NCBI GenBank assembly: GCA_039583875.1
Contig: CM077162.1
Location: forward strand, 61,858,822-61,922,821
Direction of reading: 5' to 3'
Source: Platanthera guangdongensis
Taxonomy: Eukaryota; Streptophyta; Magnoliopsida; Asparagales; Orchidaceae
DNA: 64,000 bases
This document shows, one piece after another, positions 1-9,420 of the stretch (positions are counted from its first letter, which is position 1; every line of letters begins with the position of its first letter). The notes beneath the pieces were generated by a model that did no database searches, had not been told where the DNA came from, and worked only from the letters and a program-made list of their open reading frames with translations. The translations under genes and the position numbers were made by a program.

Positions 1-737
1 CGAACTTCTGCTCCTTCCTCGTCAAAGTCATGAGGGGTAACGCTATACGCGAGAAGTTCTCCACGAAGTGCCTGTAATAGCCGACAAGCCCCAGAAAATT
101 CCGGACTTCCGCTACCGTAGCAAGCACAGGCCACTCTCGTATCGCAACAATCTTTGCCGGATCCACCGCAATTCCCTCTCCATTGACTATGTGACCAAGG
201 AACGCCACTAAAGACAACCAAAACTCGCATTTGGAGAACTTGGCGTACGATTGATTTCTCCTCAGCGTCTCCAGTACCAAATGCAGATGCCTGAAGTGAT
301 CCTCCTCACTCTGCGAGTACACCAAAATATCGTCGATGAAGACAATCACAAAGTGGTCCAAGTACTCCCTGAAAGTCCTGTTCATCAAATCCATGAACAT
401 TGATGGTGCATTCATCAGCCCAAATAGCATGACCGTAAACTCGTAATGCTCAAGCTGTTTTGGGGATATCACTCTCCCTTCTCCTCAGCTGATAATATCC
501 AGACTTGAGATCCAACTTTGAGTATACCGTTGACCCGACTAACTGATCGAACAGATCATCAATCCTTGAGATCAGGTACTTGTTCTTCTCCGTTAGCTTG
601 TTCAGCTCTCGATAATCAATACAAAGTCTCAAGCTTCTGTTATTCTTCTTAGGCGCTAACCTATACGAAGTACGTATGACCGGTTTGGCATCACACCGAA
701 CCGCCTTAACCATCTGAAGAGCAGACACCAACATCAT
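1..737 (-). pseudogene. Tekay-A reverse transcriptase (partial, deleted)
   Basis: This is the reverse transcriptase of a chromovirus. Motifs in order are [40 protein letters not shown], the catalytic [13 protein letters not shown] (both Asp present, near 320-350), KFSKCEFWL and [13 protein letters not shown]. The start of the RNase H connection is reached near the window edge. Compared with Tekay-B, two stretches are missing: about 40 residues between SALQMVKAV and the SYRLAPKK motif, and about 35 residues between SYRLAPKK and SLRLCIDY. A frame break lies near 450-460. The active-site doublet survives, but the protein cannot be complete. Assignment to the RT family is secure; the deletions are inferred by comparison with the second copy. 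Confidence 0.88.
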
Positions 738-1099
738 GCTCGACCCCTTTCAAGCCCACAAATGTCATCTCACGACCAGTTCCCAACTTGACTTTCTTGC
801 GATTTCGATCAATGTATGCTTGCTGCTCCGAGAGCCAGTCCATACCAAATATTACGTCGAGCTCCCCTAGCGGTAGTAACGATGCTTGTAAGTCAAAGTC
901 TTGACTCCCAATCCGCACCTAAACCCAACAGATTCTACTCGCGCGCAATGAGCATCATTAGACAACAACACATCCAATTTGTCTTTTGCCATCAAAGGAG
1001 GTACTCTGACGCGCAATACAAATCCTTTGGTCAAAAGGGAATGCGAAGCTCCTTAAGCGAACGGTGCTCTCGCCGAATTAACCAAAAATCAGAACAAAG
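706..1099 (-). pseudogene. Tekay-A aspartic protease domain
   Basis: The segment after the intron-like sequence encodes the retropepsin domain. The active-site region reads GASHSLLTKGF, but the catalytic Asp codon and its neighbour are replaced by a GCT-TAA pair, so the D-(S/T)-G triad is lost. The second half carries the typical ELDVIFGMDWLSEQQAYID motif. A frame change occurs around 915. The domain sits between gag knuckles and RT as expected. It is inactive as it stands. Confidence 0.75.
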
Positions 1100-1179
1100 C
1101 TTAGCACAAACAGTTCTAAGCTAACATGCACAAGGGCAACAAGTATTTAAAGCTAAACTATTATAACTTTAAGCCGTAC
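1100..1179 (-). other. Intron-like segment at the Tekay-A gag-protease boundary
   Basis: On the minus strand the end of gag (codons for AVMMAG) runs into GTACGG and the segment ends in GTGCTAAG, after which the protease frame starts. Reading through instead of splicing hits TAA within four codons of the boundary. Removing 80 nt joins gag and protease in phase. The same position in Tekay-B holds a 92-nt segment with the same GGT-ACG-NNT-TAA start. That spliceosomal removal happens is inference; the shared boundaries are seen in the sequence. Confidence 0.6.
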
Positions 1180-2125
1180 CTGCCATCATGACAGCGCGCT
1201 TCTTCTCGGACTTGGGGCGTCTGTTCCAGCAGTCTCGGGCAAAGTGCCCCGGCTTTCCACAATCAAAGCATGCACCCAGGGTTCAACCCGTAGTCATCCC
1301 AGAAGCACCAGAAGAAGGAGCTGGACCCAAAGTCCTAGCCTTCTTATACCACCTACGGTACGCAGACTTTGAGGAGTTCAGCATTTTGAACTCTGTCTTC
1401 TGCATATCCAAGTCCTTGCTTCCTTGGATTCGATTTAGATCTCTGGCACCTTGTCCTATATCTGCTCCTGACATAGCTTTCTTTAACTTCTGAGCACCAA
1501 TCCGACAATCTCGGGCAAAGTGCCCTTCCTTGACACACTTAAAACAACCATATGGAGCATGACCAGTAGACGTTTTAGACTTCTTGCTCCTCCTCCTTTG
1601 GTATGCAGACTTTGCAGAATCTGGAGAGTCTAGTACCCTGAACTCCGACGTCCGATTGACTTTTGCCAAATCTACTTCCAAAGATCTAGCCAATTCCACC
1701 AAGGCTCGGAATCCCAATAATTTTGGTCCTAGCAACAAAACTCGTAATTTGCCGCGCAGGCCATTATAAAACCTATCGACCATCGACTGCTCGCTCTCCA
1801 CTTCAGAGCCCGGCTAGCGTCTTATCATCAGAAATGCTTGCAAATATTCCTCAACTGAGTGCGTACCCTGCACTAAAAGCATGTTCAACTGCTCACCCAA
1901 AGGTCCTATAAATGTCGTTTGCTCCATCACACCACCCGGCGTTGGAGTTACCTCAAAAATAGGGGACTGAACACGTCTTTCATTTTGTGCACCAATCGCA
2001 GCGAACACTGCTTCCACCACCATTCTTATGGTTTCAGCGAAGGGAAGGGTTGCAGGCACGTCACTAGGTGCACGATAATCCTCAGAAACCGGATGTTCTG
2101 ACGGCCTAGCATCACTTCTGGTCAC
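1180..2125 (-). pseudogene. Tekay-A gag with duplicated CCHC knuckle
   Basis: This is the nucleocapsid/capsid protein of a chromovirus. The N-terminus begins MTRSDARPSEHPVS at 2125. The capsid part has the VQGTHSVEEYLQAFLMI block. After a frame break near 1814 it continues with DRFYNGLRGKLRVLLL. Two CCHC zinc knuckles are visible, CFKCVKEGHFARDC near 1510-1545 and CFDCGKPGHFARDC near 1230-1270. Each is preceded by a related segment (SEFRVLDS.SAKSAYQRR and TEFKMLNSSKSAYRRW), so a block of about 276 bp (92 codons) is tandemly duplicated. Tekay-B shows one such unit in its surviving gag. The gene stops at the intron-like segment. Confidence 0.8.
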
Positions 2126-2351
2126 CTATAGTTGTGCAAAACACCGTTAAGCAACCATACAAAATTGCAAAAAGCAATTATAGGAACACGCAGGTTCCTC
2201 AAACACGTGTATTTTCATTCCTAAGTGGACATTCATGGGTTCTTTTGATGTTATAACGATGACGCACACAGAGGTGCTCACCACCCCTTAAAAAGAATTC
2301 GTCCACGAATTCATTTTAAGCCTGACCGAAACCAGTAGTCTGATACAAAAT
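2126..2351 (-). other. Tekay-A leader and degenerate primer binding site
   Basis: This is the 226-bp leader between the 5' LTR and gag. Next to the LTR end the minus strand reads TTGTATCAGACTAC, a decayed form of the initiator-Met tRNA primer site TGGTATCAGAGC. Nothing else is recognisable. Confidence 0.6.
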
Positions 2352-4571
2352 TGTAACACCCCATATCCGTCGCATAACATATAATAGTAGGTCCGGCCGG
2401 GGCCCAACGCCATATACCACAGACAGACCGGGTGGTTACTCAATGGAAACCATCCAACCAATATCCAACGTCCTACATAGAGTCATTCTAGCGGAAGTAA
2501 ATTAAAGTTACAAGTTAAAGAACCCAACCAAACAGGAATGTCCACTACTCAAAAACGCAATAGGAATGAAGTAAAATACACAGTACAATGGACTTAAGGC
2601 CTTACATTTGTCTACTCAAATTACATGCCTTGCAAACCTCGGCACGCTGGCCAGTCACACATGAATAAAGCAAATAAACACTCAATATTTAGGCCTTCGA
2701 GGGCCGGCTCAGCAACCTGGGCTTTAGCCTGCTATTTACCTCTTGGTCCTACAGCACCTGCAAGCAACAATCCACCGCAACGTTGGCAAACAAAGGCAAC
2801 GGTCAGCTATGCTGACCAAATTATAACGATCCCGCCCCCAAATTCAGGGCGGCGATGCTCCTTTCCCTGAACTTTATTAGTATAACCAAGTAGTATAGAT
2901 AAACACTTCATTACAGGCGTGTGCATGCACGACCATACAACCCGTGCACTCAGGGTACATTCTCAGTAAACAGGTCAATGTCATGTCAATTTAATCCATA
3001 AACAGCCCGGTCTCACCACCGCCACTTGGACGATCAATCTTGTGAGAATTTTGTCTTCCCGGCATGACTCACGTCAATTTAAGCCATAGACCACCGAAGA
3101 CCCTCATCTATGCCAACGGCTCCCACCAAGCGACATAAAACAGGTACGGTTCTGCCTGACCCGTTGCTCATGTTGCAACGTCAATTTAAGCCATATGCGC
3201 GTGTCAAACCTCCCCGAGTCCCGTTTCCGTCACACAGTTCACATAACCCGGTTATGTTCAAGTTGGCTCACAGGCCACCATGTTAGCAGAATCACGCATC
3301 CGCCCAGTTTTCTGGGTGCACCATGGAGTTAATCCCCAAGGCTCCCTGTTGCAATCTACCGCGTAGAAAACCCGAAAAATAAACATTCGCACGGAGTCTT
3401 CTCCGTCCATTTATGCAATGCAACATCACCGATCAAGACCAACTTGTCCGGGTAGGCTTCACACATCATGCCTATATCCGTTCTCGATTACAGAGTCTAC
3501 ATGTACACAACGGTGAATATTCATGTCTACCCGAAGGAACGCATCAAACTCACCGCAAGATCGCGAGAGCGGGCTTCCTATGCAAAGGAAAAGTGGACTT
3601 CACATGTCCTAGGATGAGAATCGTTACCCTAGCATTTTTCCTTGGCGCCATGGAAATCTACGCGGATGAAAAGCACTGTAATCTCCTTGCCTCCGTAGAT
3701 CCGAAGTCGGCTTGCAATTTGGAGCTCCAAAGCTCCTCCGGTGACTGGATCTAGCCTTCCTTCTTCCACCTTGCTCTCCCCTATCTCTAGATCTTAGAAA
3801 GAGAACAAAAAGGAGAAATGATGGATCCTAAACCCTATTCACGGGTTTAAACCTTCAGAACCAACCCTCCAGCCGTCAGATCCCAAAGTAAAGAAACGAA
3901 CGACCGCGATCAGTGCCCGAAATGAAAAATCTGGGCCGAATACAGCCTGTGACACGCCCGTGTCCAGGGCCGTGTTCCCCATCTGCCATCGAAATCGACG
4001 CATCTCAAAAACACACGGTCACCCGACACGCCCGTGTTCGACCTGACACACCCGTGTCATCCAGTACACGCCCGTATTCCCGGGCTCGTTCCTCCATCAA
4101 CACATGACCAACACCAACCCGAGACTCACATGGGTCTTGGACACGCCCGTGTCCCATTTGACATGCCCGTGTCAAACCCGAACACGCCTGGGCTCCAGGC
4201 CGTGTTCACTGTCTCGACACTTCGTCTCGACACTTCGTCTCGACACTTCGTTGACCACCTGACACGACCTTGGACATGACCGTATCCTAGGCCATGTTCC
4301 CTGTCTCGACACTTTGTCGAGCAAAATCGTCGACTTCCCTGGCAGATCATCGACATGAGCTCGACACGCCTTGAGACACGCCCGTGTATCAGGCCGTGTT
4401 CGCTGCTCGACGATCGTCGACTCCAAAATTCATCGACCTCTTGGCCAAATCGTCGACCCAAACGCGACACGCCCTGGGACATGCCCGTGTCCCAGGCCGT
4501 ATGCTCCCTGCCAAATTACAAACTTGGCTCAAAATGGCTCCCGTCGCTCTTTTGAGTTCCAGGGCGTTACA
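2352..4571 (-). repeat. Tekay-A 5' LTR
   Basis: This is a 2.2-kb LTR reading TGTAACGCCC at its start (4571) and GGTGTTACA at its end (2352) on the minus strand. About 3960-4500 is packed with GACACGCCCGTGTC-type short palindromes and CTCGACACTTCGT repeats. The inner half (about 2600-3500) matches, on the opposite strand, the 3' LTR of Tekay-B around 52700-54070, for example the GTTGGC/ACGGTCAGC and GGCTGGCC blocks, with clear divergence. It is a single copy here, unlike the duplicated LTR of Tekay-B. Confidence 0.82.
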
Positions 4572-4825
4572 TATTAGCTATACTCCGATATATTGTAGAA
4601 ACATGTTTTGGCTTCTCTATTTTGATGTACTTTGGACTCTTATACTTGGTGTGGATTTGACTTCTCTCTTACTATATTTGGTTGGGTTGGCATATATATA
4701 TATTGATATTGGTTGTAGCCGGCAGAATAGGCGTCTTGTGGTATAGGTTAGCCCATGTGCTAATGCTACCACAAGACGACTGTTCTGGGCATAAAACCCC
4801 TTTGTGCCGTGTTTTGGGATCCGGG
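4572..4825. other. Unassigned flank with a 12-bp inverted repeat
   Basis: AT-rich sequence between the Tekay-A LTR and the surviving Tat gag. It holds a perfect inverted repeat, CGTCTTGTGGTA at 4732-4743 and TACCACAAGACG at 4767-4778, with a 23-nt loop. It may be a remnant of another LTR. No coding signal is seen. Confidence 0.4.
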
Positions 4826-5020
4826 AGAGGGGGGGGGGCTCTTACAATAGCCATAGGGGAGAGGAGGAGAGTAGCATGGATGAGGAGGAGAGAAGTTAGG
4901 GTGGAGTTGCCCTACTGCGACTTCCTTCAAGAGGAAGGGCACGCCACAACCACGTGCCTGGAGTTCCTCGAAATGAGGGGAAACAGGGAGCAGCAACAGA
5001 ACCGGGGCCCCAGGAGGTGA
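4826..5020 (+). pseudogene. Tat gag, C-terminal remnant
   Basis: A short frame holds LPYCDFLQEEGHATTTCLEFLEM, which resembles the divergent zinc-binding motif (C, then GH, then C) near the end of Tat-lineage gag. A run of G at 4828-4838 precedes it. Everything upstream of this motif is lost. Similarity rests on one motif and its position directly before the protease. Confidence 0.55.
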
Positions 5021-5281
5021 GGATCGAGGAGGTCCTACCTTGGGCGGAGGAGGATCGTTGTGAAGACCGGGTGGAAGTTGGGACCCGAGGAGGGATCAGA
5101 GTGATCCATGGGGTGGGGGTGGGGGGGTGGGGGGGGGGGGTGGGGGTAGAGGCCTTACGGAGGGAGAGCCTCCATACTATATATCGCCGGAGCGTGGGCT
5201 CCACATCCCAAACCCCACCCGAAAGAGAGGATTACCTTCTCGAGGAGCGATATGCCGGATCATGAGGATCCATTTTAAGAT

Positions 5282-6019
5282 GCGCTAGTCATCCAGATGG
5301 ATATCAAAAATTTTACCGTCTCCCGGATCCTCGTCGACAATGTAAGCTCCGTCAACGTCATCTTTAAGAAGGCGTTAGACGCGATGAAGGTGGAGGAAAA
5401 GAGGGTGTTGGCCTCGGATGGGCCCTTGTTTGGATTTTCGGGGGAGAGGAAGGAGGTAGAAGGAGTGGGGCTCCATGTCACCCTAGGGGGGGGGGGGCAG
5501 TCCCGGAAATGCAGGTATGTTATCGTGGACGCCCCCAGCAGCTACAGTGTTATCTTCATGAGTCCCCTCATCAATGCCTTCCGCTGCGTCCCCTCGTCAT
5601 TCCATCAATGCTTGAAGTTCAATGCCAAGGGGATCTAGGTCCGGGTAAGGGGGGACCCCAAAGTGGCACGGGATTGCTACATCACCGTCATGAACTCCAT
5701 CTCTTGGCAGGAGGGATCCAAGGAGATGGGGAAAAGGATGGAGGAGGAAGAGCAGGAAGCTGGTGGGGAGGAGATGGAGGTGGAGAACTACACCAAGGTT
5801 GAGGTGGCAGGAGGAGAGCGGGAGGAGTCGGCCGAGGCGATGGTTATGGAGGAGGAGGTGCAGGAGAAGGTCCTCGTCCTAGAGGAGAGGGATGTCGAAG
5901 AATGGGGAAAGCAGTCCAGGCTGGAGGCTGCGGAAGAGGTGGTGGAGCTGGAGGTCATCACCCTTGGAGGTAGGGTGAAGAAGGTCCGCGTTAGCGGAGG
6001 GCTGACCCCGGAGGCTTAA
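5282..6019 (+). pseudogene. Tat aspartic protease and protease-RT linker
   Basis: The protease is recognisable from VIQMDIKNFTVSRILVDNVSSVNVIF near 5290-5370, LFGFSGE near 5430 and VDAPSSYSVIFMSPLINAF near 5530-5580. The active site reads VDNVSS where the family has D-(N/T)-G, so the Gly is replaced by Val. A TAG stop at 5636-5638 interrupts the frame, which then continues unchanged through a strongly acidic linker (runs of EEE/GGE) to RVKKVRVSGGLTPEA at 6019. A string of nine or more G at about 5487 and another near 5110-5145 add indel-prone tracts. Function is lost. Confidence 0.75.
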
Positions 6020-6105
6020 GCCAGGATGCTGGCATGCATCTAGAAGAACGTGGACATCTTCGCATAGAGCGTAGCAGAGATGCTGGGGGTTGACGCGGAT
6101 GTGGC

Positions 6106-7000
6106 TTGACACCGCCTCAACTTGGATCCGGGAGCACACCACATCCAGTAGAGGAAGAGGTCCACCGCGACAAGCTAGCCAAGCCAATCCGGGAGGAGGT
6201 GGCAAAGCTTCTCAAGGCCGGCTTCATATCCGAAATCCAATACCTTGGATGGGTCTCGAATGTAGTCATGGTTAAAAAAGGAGACAGCTGGTGGCCTATG
6301 TGTACCGACTTTTCTTTGCTTAATAAATCGTGCCCTAAGGATTGTTATCCCTTGCCTCGGATCGACGCGCTGGTTGATTCAGCCGTCGGTTTTTCTGTAA
6401 TGAGTTTTTTAGATGCATTTTCAGGTTACCACCAAATCAGGATGCACCCCCCGGATGTCAAGGACATCTCGTTCATCACAGGGGATGGGTGCTACTGCTA
6501 CAAAATGATGCCCTTTGGACTGAAGAACGCAGGGGCGACCTATCAGAAGATGATGGACAGGGTCTTCCGGGAATAGAAGGGGAGGATCCTGGAGGTGAAC
6601 GTAGATGATCTCATGATCAAGAGTTAGGATGCGGACTCTCACCTCCAGGACCTAGAAGAGACCTTCGCCACCCTGCGCGAGTAGAAGATGCGGCTGAACA
6701 CCCTAAAGTGTGTCTTTGGGGCCAGCGAGGGAAAGTTCTTGGGGCATCTCCTCACCCCCGCGGGGGTCAAACCAAATCCTGATAAGGTCATTGCTATCAT
6801 GGAGATAAGTCTGCCGTGGAATGCAAAGGAAGTTCAACGGTTGATGGGGAAACTGGCAGGGTTGAGCAGGTTCCTCTCCCGAGCCGGGGAGAAGTGCTCC
6901 CCTTATTCAAAATGCCGAGGGGAGGTCAGAAGTTCAAGTGGACCAAAGAGTGCGGGGAGGCATTCCAAAATCTTAAGGTACAATTGGCATAGGCTCCGTT
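6106..7000 (+). pseudogene. Tat reverse transcriptase
   Basis: RT motifs appear in order: KPIREEVAKLLKAGFI, WVSNVVMVKK, CTDFSLLNKSCPKDCYPLP, MSFLDAFSGYHQI, MMPFGLKNAGATYQKMMDRVF, the catalytic box VNVDDLMIKS, LNTLKCVFG and KFLGHLLTPAGV. The catalytic box has Asn where the family has Tyr (YVDD), while both Asp residues remain. In-frame stops are seen at 6574-6576 and 6625-6627 (both TAG) and near 6682. The thumb and connection continue to about 7000 with a frame change. Confidence 0.88.
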
Positions 7001-7010
7001 TCTCCAAGGG

Positions 7011-7760
7011 ATGAAGGAGGGAGAGGACCTACTTTTGTATCTCGGGGTCGTAGCAAAGGCTTTGAGCTCCATCCTGGTGCGTGAAGAGGGGAAGAAGCAG
7101 CTCCCCATATACTACGTGAGCCGGGTACTGAGAAAGGCCGAGCTCCGATATCCAATTTTGGAGAAGCTGGCCTTCGCCCTGATCTTCTCGGCCTACTCCA
7201 TCCGAGTGGTGACAGACCATCCCCTCCGCAACATCTTCGAGGGGGTGGATAATTCATGCAGGTTAGCCAAATGGTCGGTAGAGTTGAGCGAGTTCAACAT
7301 CTCCTTCGTCCCCCGCCTCTCGATTAAGGGCCAAGTAATGGCCGACTTCTTGGCTGATTACGTTATCGAGGTGGAGGAGGAAGAGCTCACTCGTCCGACT
7401 CTATGGAAGGTAAAAGTGAATGGCGCTTCGGGGAGACATTCCCTGGGGGTGGGGGTGATCTTGGAGAGCCCCCAGGGAACTAGAATTGAGCAAATAGTGG
7501 TGGTGCACTTTCTCATCACCAACAACCAGGCCGAGTACGAGGCCGTGATAGCAGGGCTGCGCCTGGCCAGGGAGCTGGGGGTGTTGGACGAGGAGGTCCT
7601 CACTGACTCCATGGTGGTGGCTTACCAGATTAACGGGGAATTTGAGGCAAGAGAGTCTACCCTTCGGTTATACTTGCCCAAAATAAAGGGGGTCGTCAGT
7701 GCATTCCAAACTTTTTCCATCCGACACGTCCCCCGAGAAGAAAACGAGCAAGTCGATTAG
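7011..7760 (+). pseudogene. Tat RNase H plus second (archaeal-type) RNase H
   Basis: A 249-codon open stretch joins two nuclease domains. Residues 1-115 are the standard retroelement RNase H (LLLYLGVVAKALSSILVREE, YYVSRVLRKAELRYP, VVTDHPL, MADFLADYV). Residues 125-249 form the extra RNase H seen in the Tat/Ogre branch: WKVKVNGASGRHSLGVGVIL, NNQAEYEAVIAGLRLARELG, LTDSMVVAYQINGEFEARE and VPREENEQVD. The stop at 7758-7760 is TAG where relatives continue with Gln before LAKHG. Presence of the second domain is the main basis for the Tat call. Confidence 0.88.
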
Positions 7761-7781
7761 TTGGCAAAACATGGCCCCTGA

Positions 7782-8431
7782 GTGGGGGGCACCATCACCG
7801 ACCTATTCCGACCTTCCGTTGAAGAGGGAGAGTTCATGGAGATAGACCAACGCCCCTCGTGGATGGACTCGGTCACAACTTTCCTCTCCACGAGAGAGTA
7901 TCCGGAGGGGGTGGACAGGAAGAAGCTCAGGTACAAGTCGGCGTATTACCTCCTCCGGGACGGGCAGCTGTACAGGAAGACTTTAACGAGGATACTGGCC
8001 CGTTGCGTGGCCGAGAGGGAAGTGCAAAGAGTCTTGGAAGAAGTCCACTCCGCGGAGTGTGGGAGTCATTCCGGGAGTCGGACCCTGGAAGGGAGGATCG
8101 TTAGGCAAGGGTACTTCTGGCCAACCCTGGGCCGCGATGCTGCAGAATTCATGAGGAGGTGCCACAAGTGTTAGTTGTTTGACCCCCTCTAGCTATAACT
8201 GGCCCAACGACTCAAGAGCATCACAGCCCCCGGATCCTATGCAATTTGGGGAATGGATTTGGTCAGGCCGTTCCCCAAAGCCAGTGGGCAGAGGAGGTTC
8301 CTGCTGGTGATGATTGATTATTTCTCCAAGTGGATGGAGGTGAAAGCACTGGCTAAGGTGACCTCCCAGTTCATCAGAAAATTTGTTTGGGGTGAGATCA
8401 TCTGCCACCATGGGTTGCCCTAGGACATTGT
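7782..8431 (+). pseudogene. Tat integrase, 5' part (before the Copia insertion)
   Basis: This is the integrase N-terminal zinc domain (VHSAECGSHSGSRTL, then RRCHKC) followed by the first part of the catalytic core with GMDLVRPFP, the first Asp of the DDE triad, and VMIDYFSKWME. TAG at 8172-8174 follows CHKC, where related integrases have Gln. The frame is cut after CHHGLP-stop-DIV at 8431, where the TNT1-like Copia begins. It resumes at 26456. Confidence 0.85.
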
Positions 8432-9420
8432 TGTTGGGTTTCTCTATGAGGATGGCACAACGCTTGTGCACGCAGCGGAAAAGTAAAACAACAAGAAAAC
8501 CCAAAATAGATGGGATCGGGCCATGATAATTGAATCAAGAAGTTAACATACAACTATGCAAAATTACCTCGGTGGCGTTGAGTCACAACTCAACGGAGAT
8601 GCTCCAAGATTCGTCTTCTTGCTAGTGGAGAGTTCTACGTGGAATGATGTCCACGTCTCTGCAGAAATCCACACGAGCGGGAGAACACCGATCTTTCCGT
8701 CGCACGGAAACTCGGGAAGGAGAAAGACCGCACCTTGCTTCTCCACGGACTGCTAGGTCCGCGCCAGGAAGAGCAACACCAGCGACGATCGCCGGAGAGG
8801 AGGAGGTCGACGGAGCGAACACGGCGGTGGCGGAACACTTCCGTCGGCGGCGGGATTCGGGATCGGCACAACGATCGCGGGACCGAACTCTTCCGTCGCG
8901 GGTTTCGATCAGCACGCAAGGAACAGAACAGCACCCCGAAAACCCTAAGTATTCTATTTATACCTAAAGTATAAAATAGACTTAGGAGTGTCGCTATCCG
9001 CAGACCACCCAAAAATAAGGGTTCCAGAATCGGCGAGAATCACCAGCCGATCGGTGAGAATCGATCGTCGAGAATCACTAAGGATCGGTGAGTATCGGCT
9101 AGGATCGGCGAGAACCAGTCAGCGAGAATCGGTCGGCGAGAATCACCAGCAGATTCGGCGAGAATCAATCGGCGAGAATGCCCGATGATTCACGTCGAAT
9201 CGTAGGTTGACGATTCTCGTCGATCGTCGAGAATCACCGACGATACACGTCGAACAGGGTCGACGATTCTCGTCGATCGGCGAGAATCAGAGTACACTAC
9301 TCGACGATTCTCGTCGATCGGCGAGAATCCGAGCACCAATCCACCAAGGCAACACTTTGCCCAACCCGACTCTCCTTAAGGCAACACTTTGCCCACTACC
9401 CCATTCAGGTCGGTGATTGG
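8432..9420 (-). repeat. TNT1-like Copia 3' LTR, distal part
   Basis: It matches the 5' LTR at 25358-26324 almost base for base, with a few per cent mismatches and about 20 extra bases near 9090-9110. It has a minus-strand TATA box (TATAAATA, 8955-8962) and an array of GAGAATC/GATTCTC palindromes at 9038-9330. It is cut at 9420 by SIRE-1 and completed by 19316-19444. Confidence 0.92.

Larger units (their letters stand above)
1..4571 (-). mobile_element. Tekay-A: Tekay/Del-like Ty3-Gypsy chromovirus, right part only
   Basis: Read on the minus strand the order is 5' LTR (2352-4571), degenerate primer site, gag with CCHC knuckles, protease, then reverse transcriptase running off the window edge. 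This is the Ty3/Gypsy order. The protein motifs and LTR match the plus-strand Tekay-B element at 47455-55961, which has integrase and a C-terminal chromodomain-like segment. The right flank begins at 4572; the left end and its target duplication lie outside the window. Several stops and deletions make it non-autonomous. Confidence 0.88.

Noticed and set aside
8564..9012. Overlapping frames on both strands, repeated at 25490-25938
   Set aside because: They lie inside the two LTR copies of the TNT1-like Copia and overlap its TATA region.
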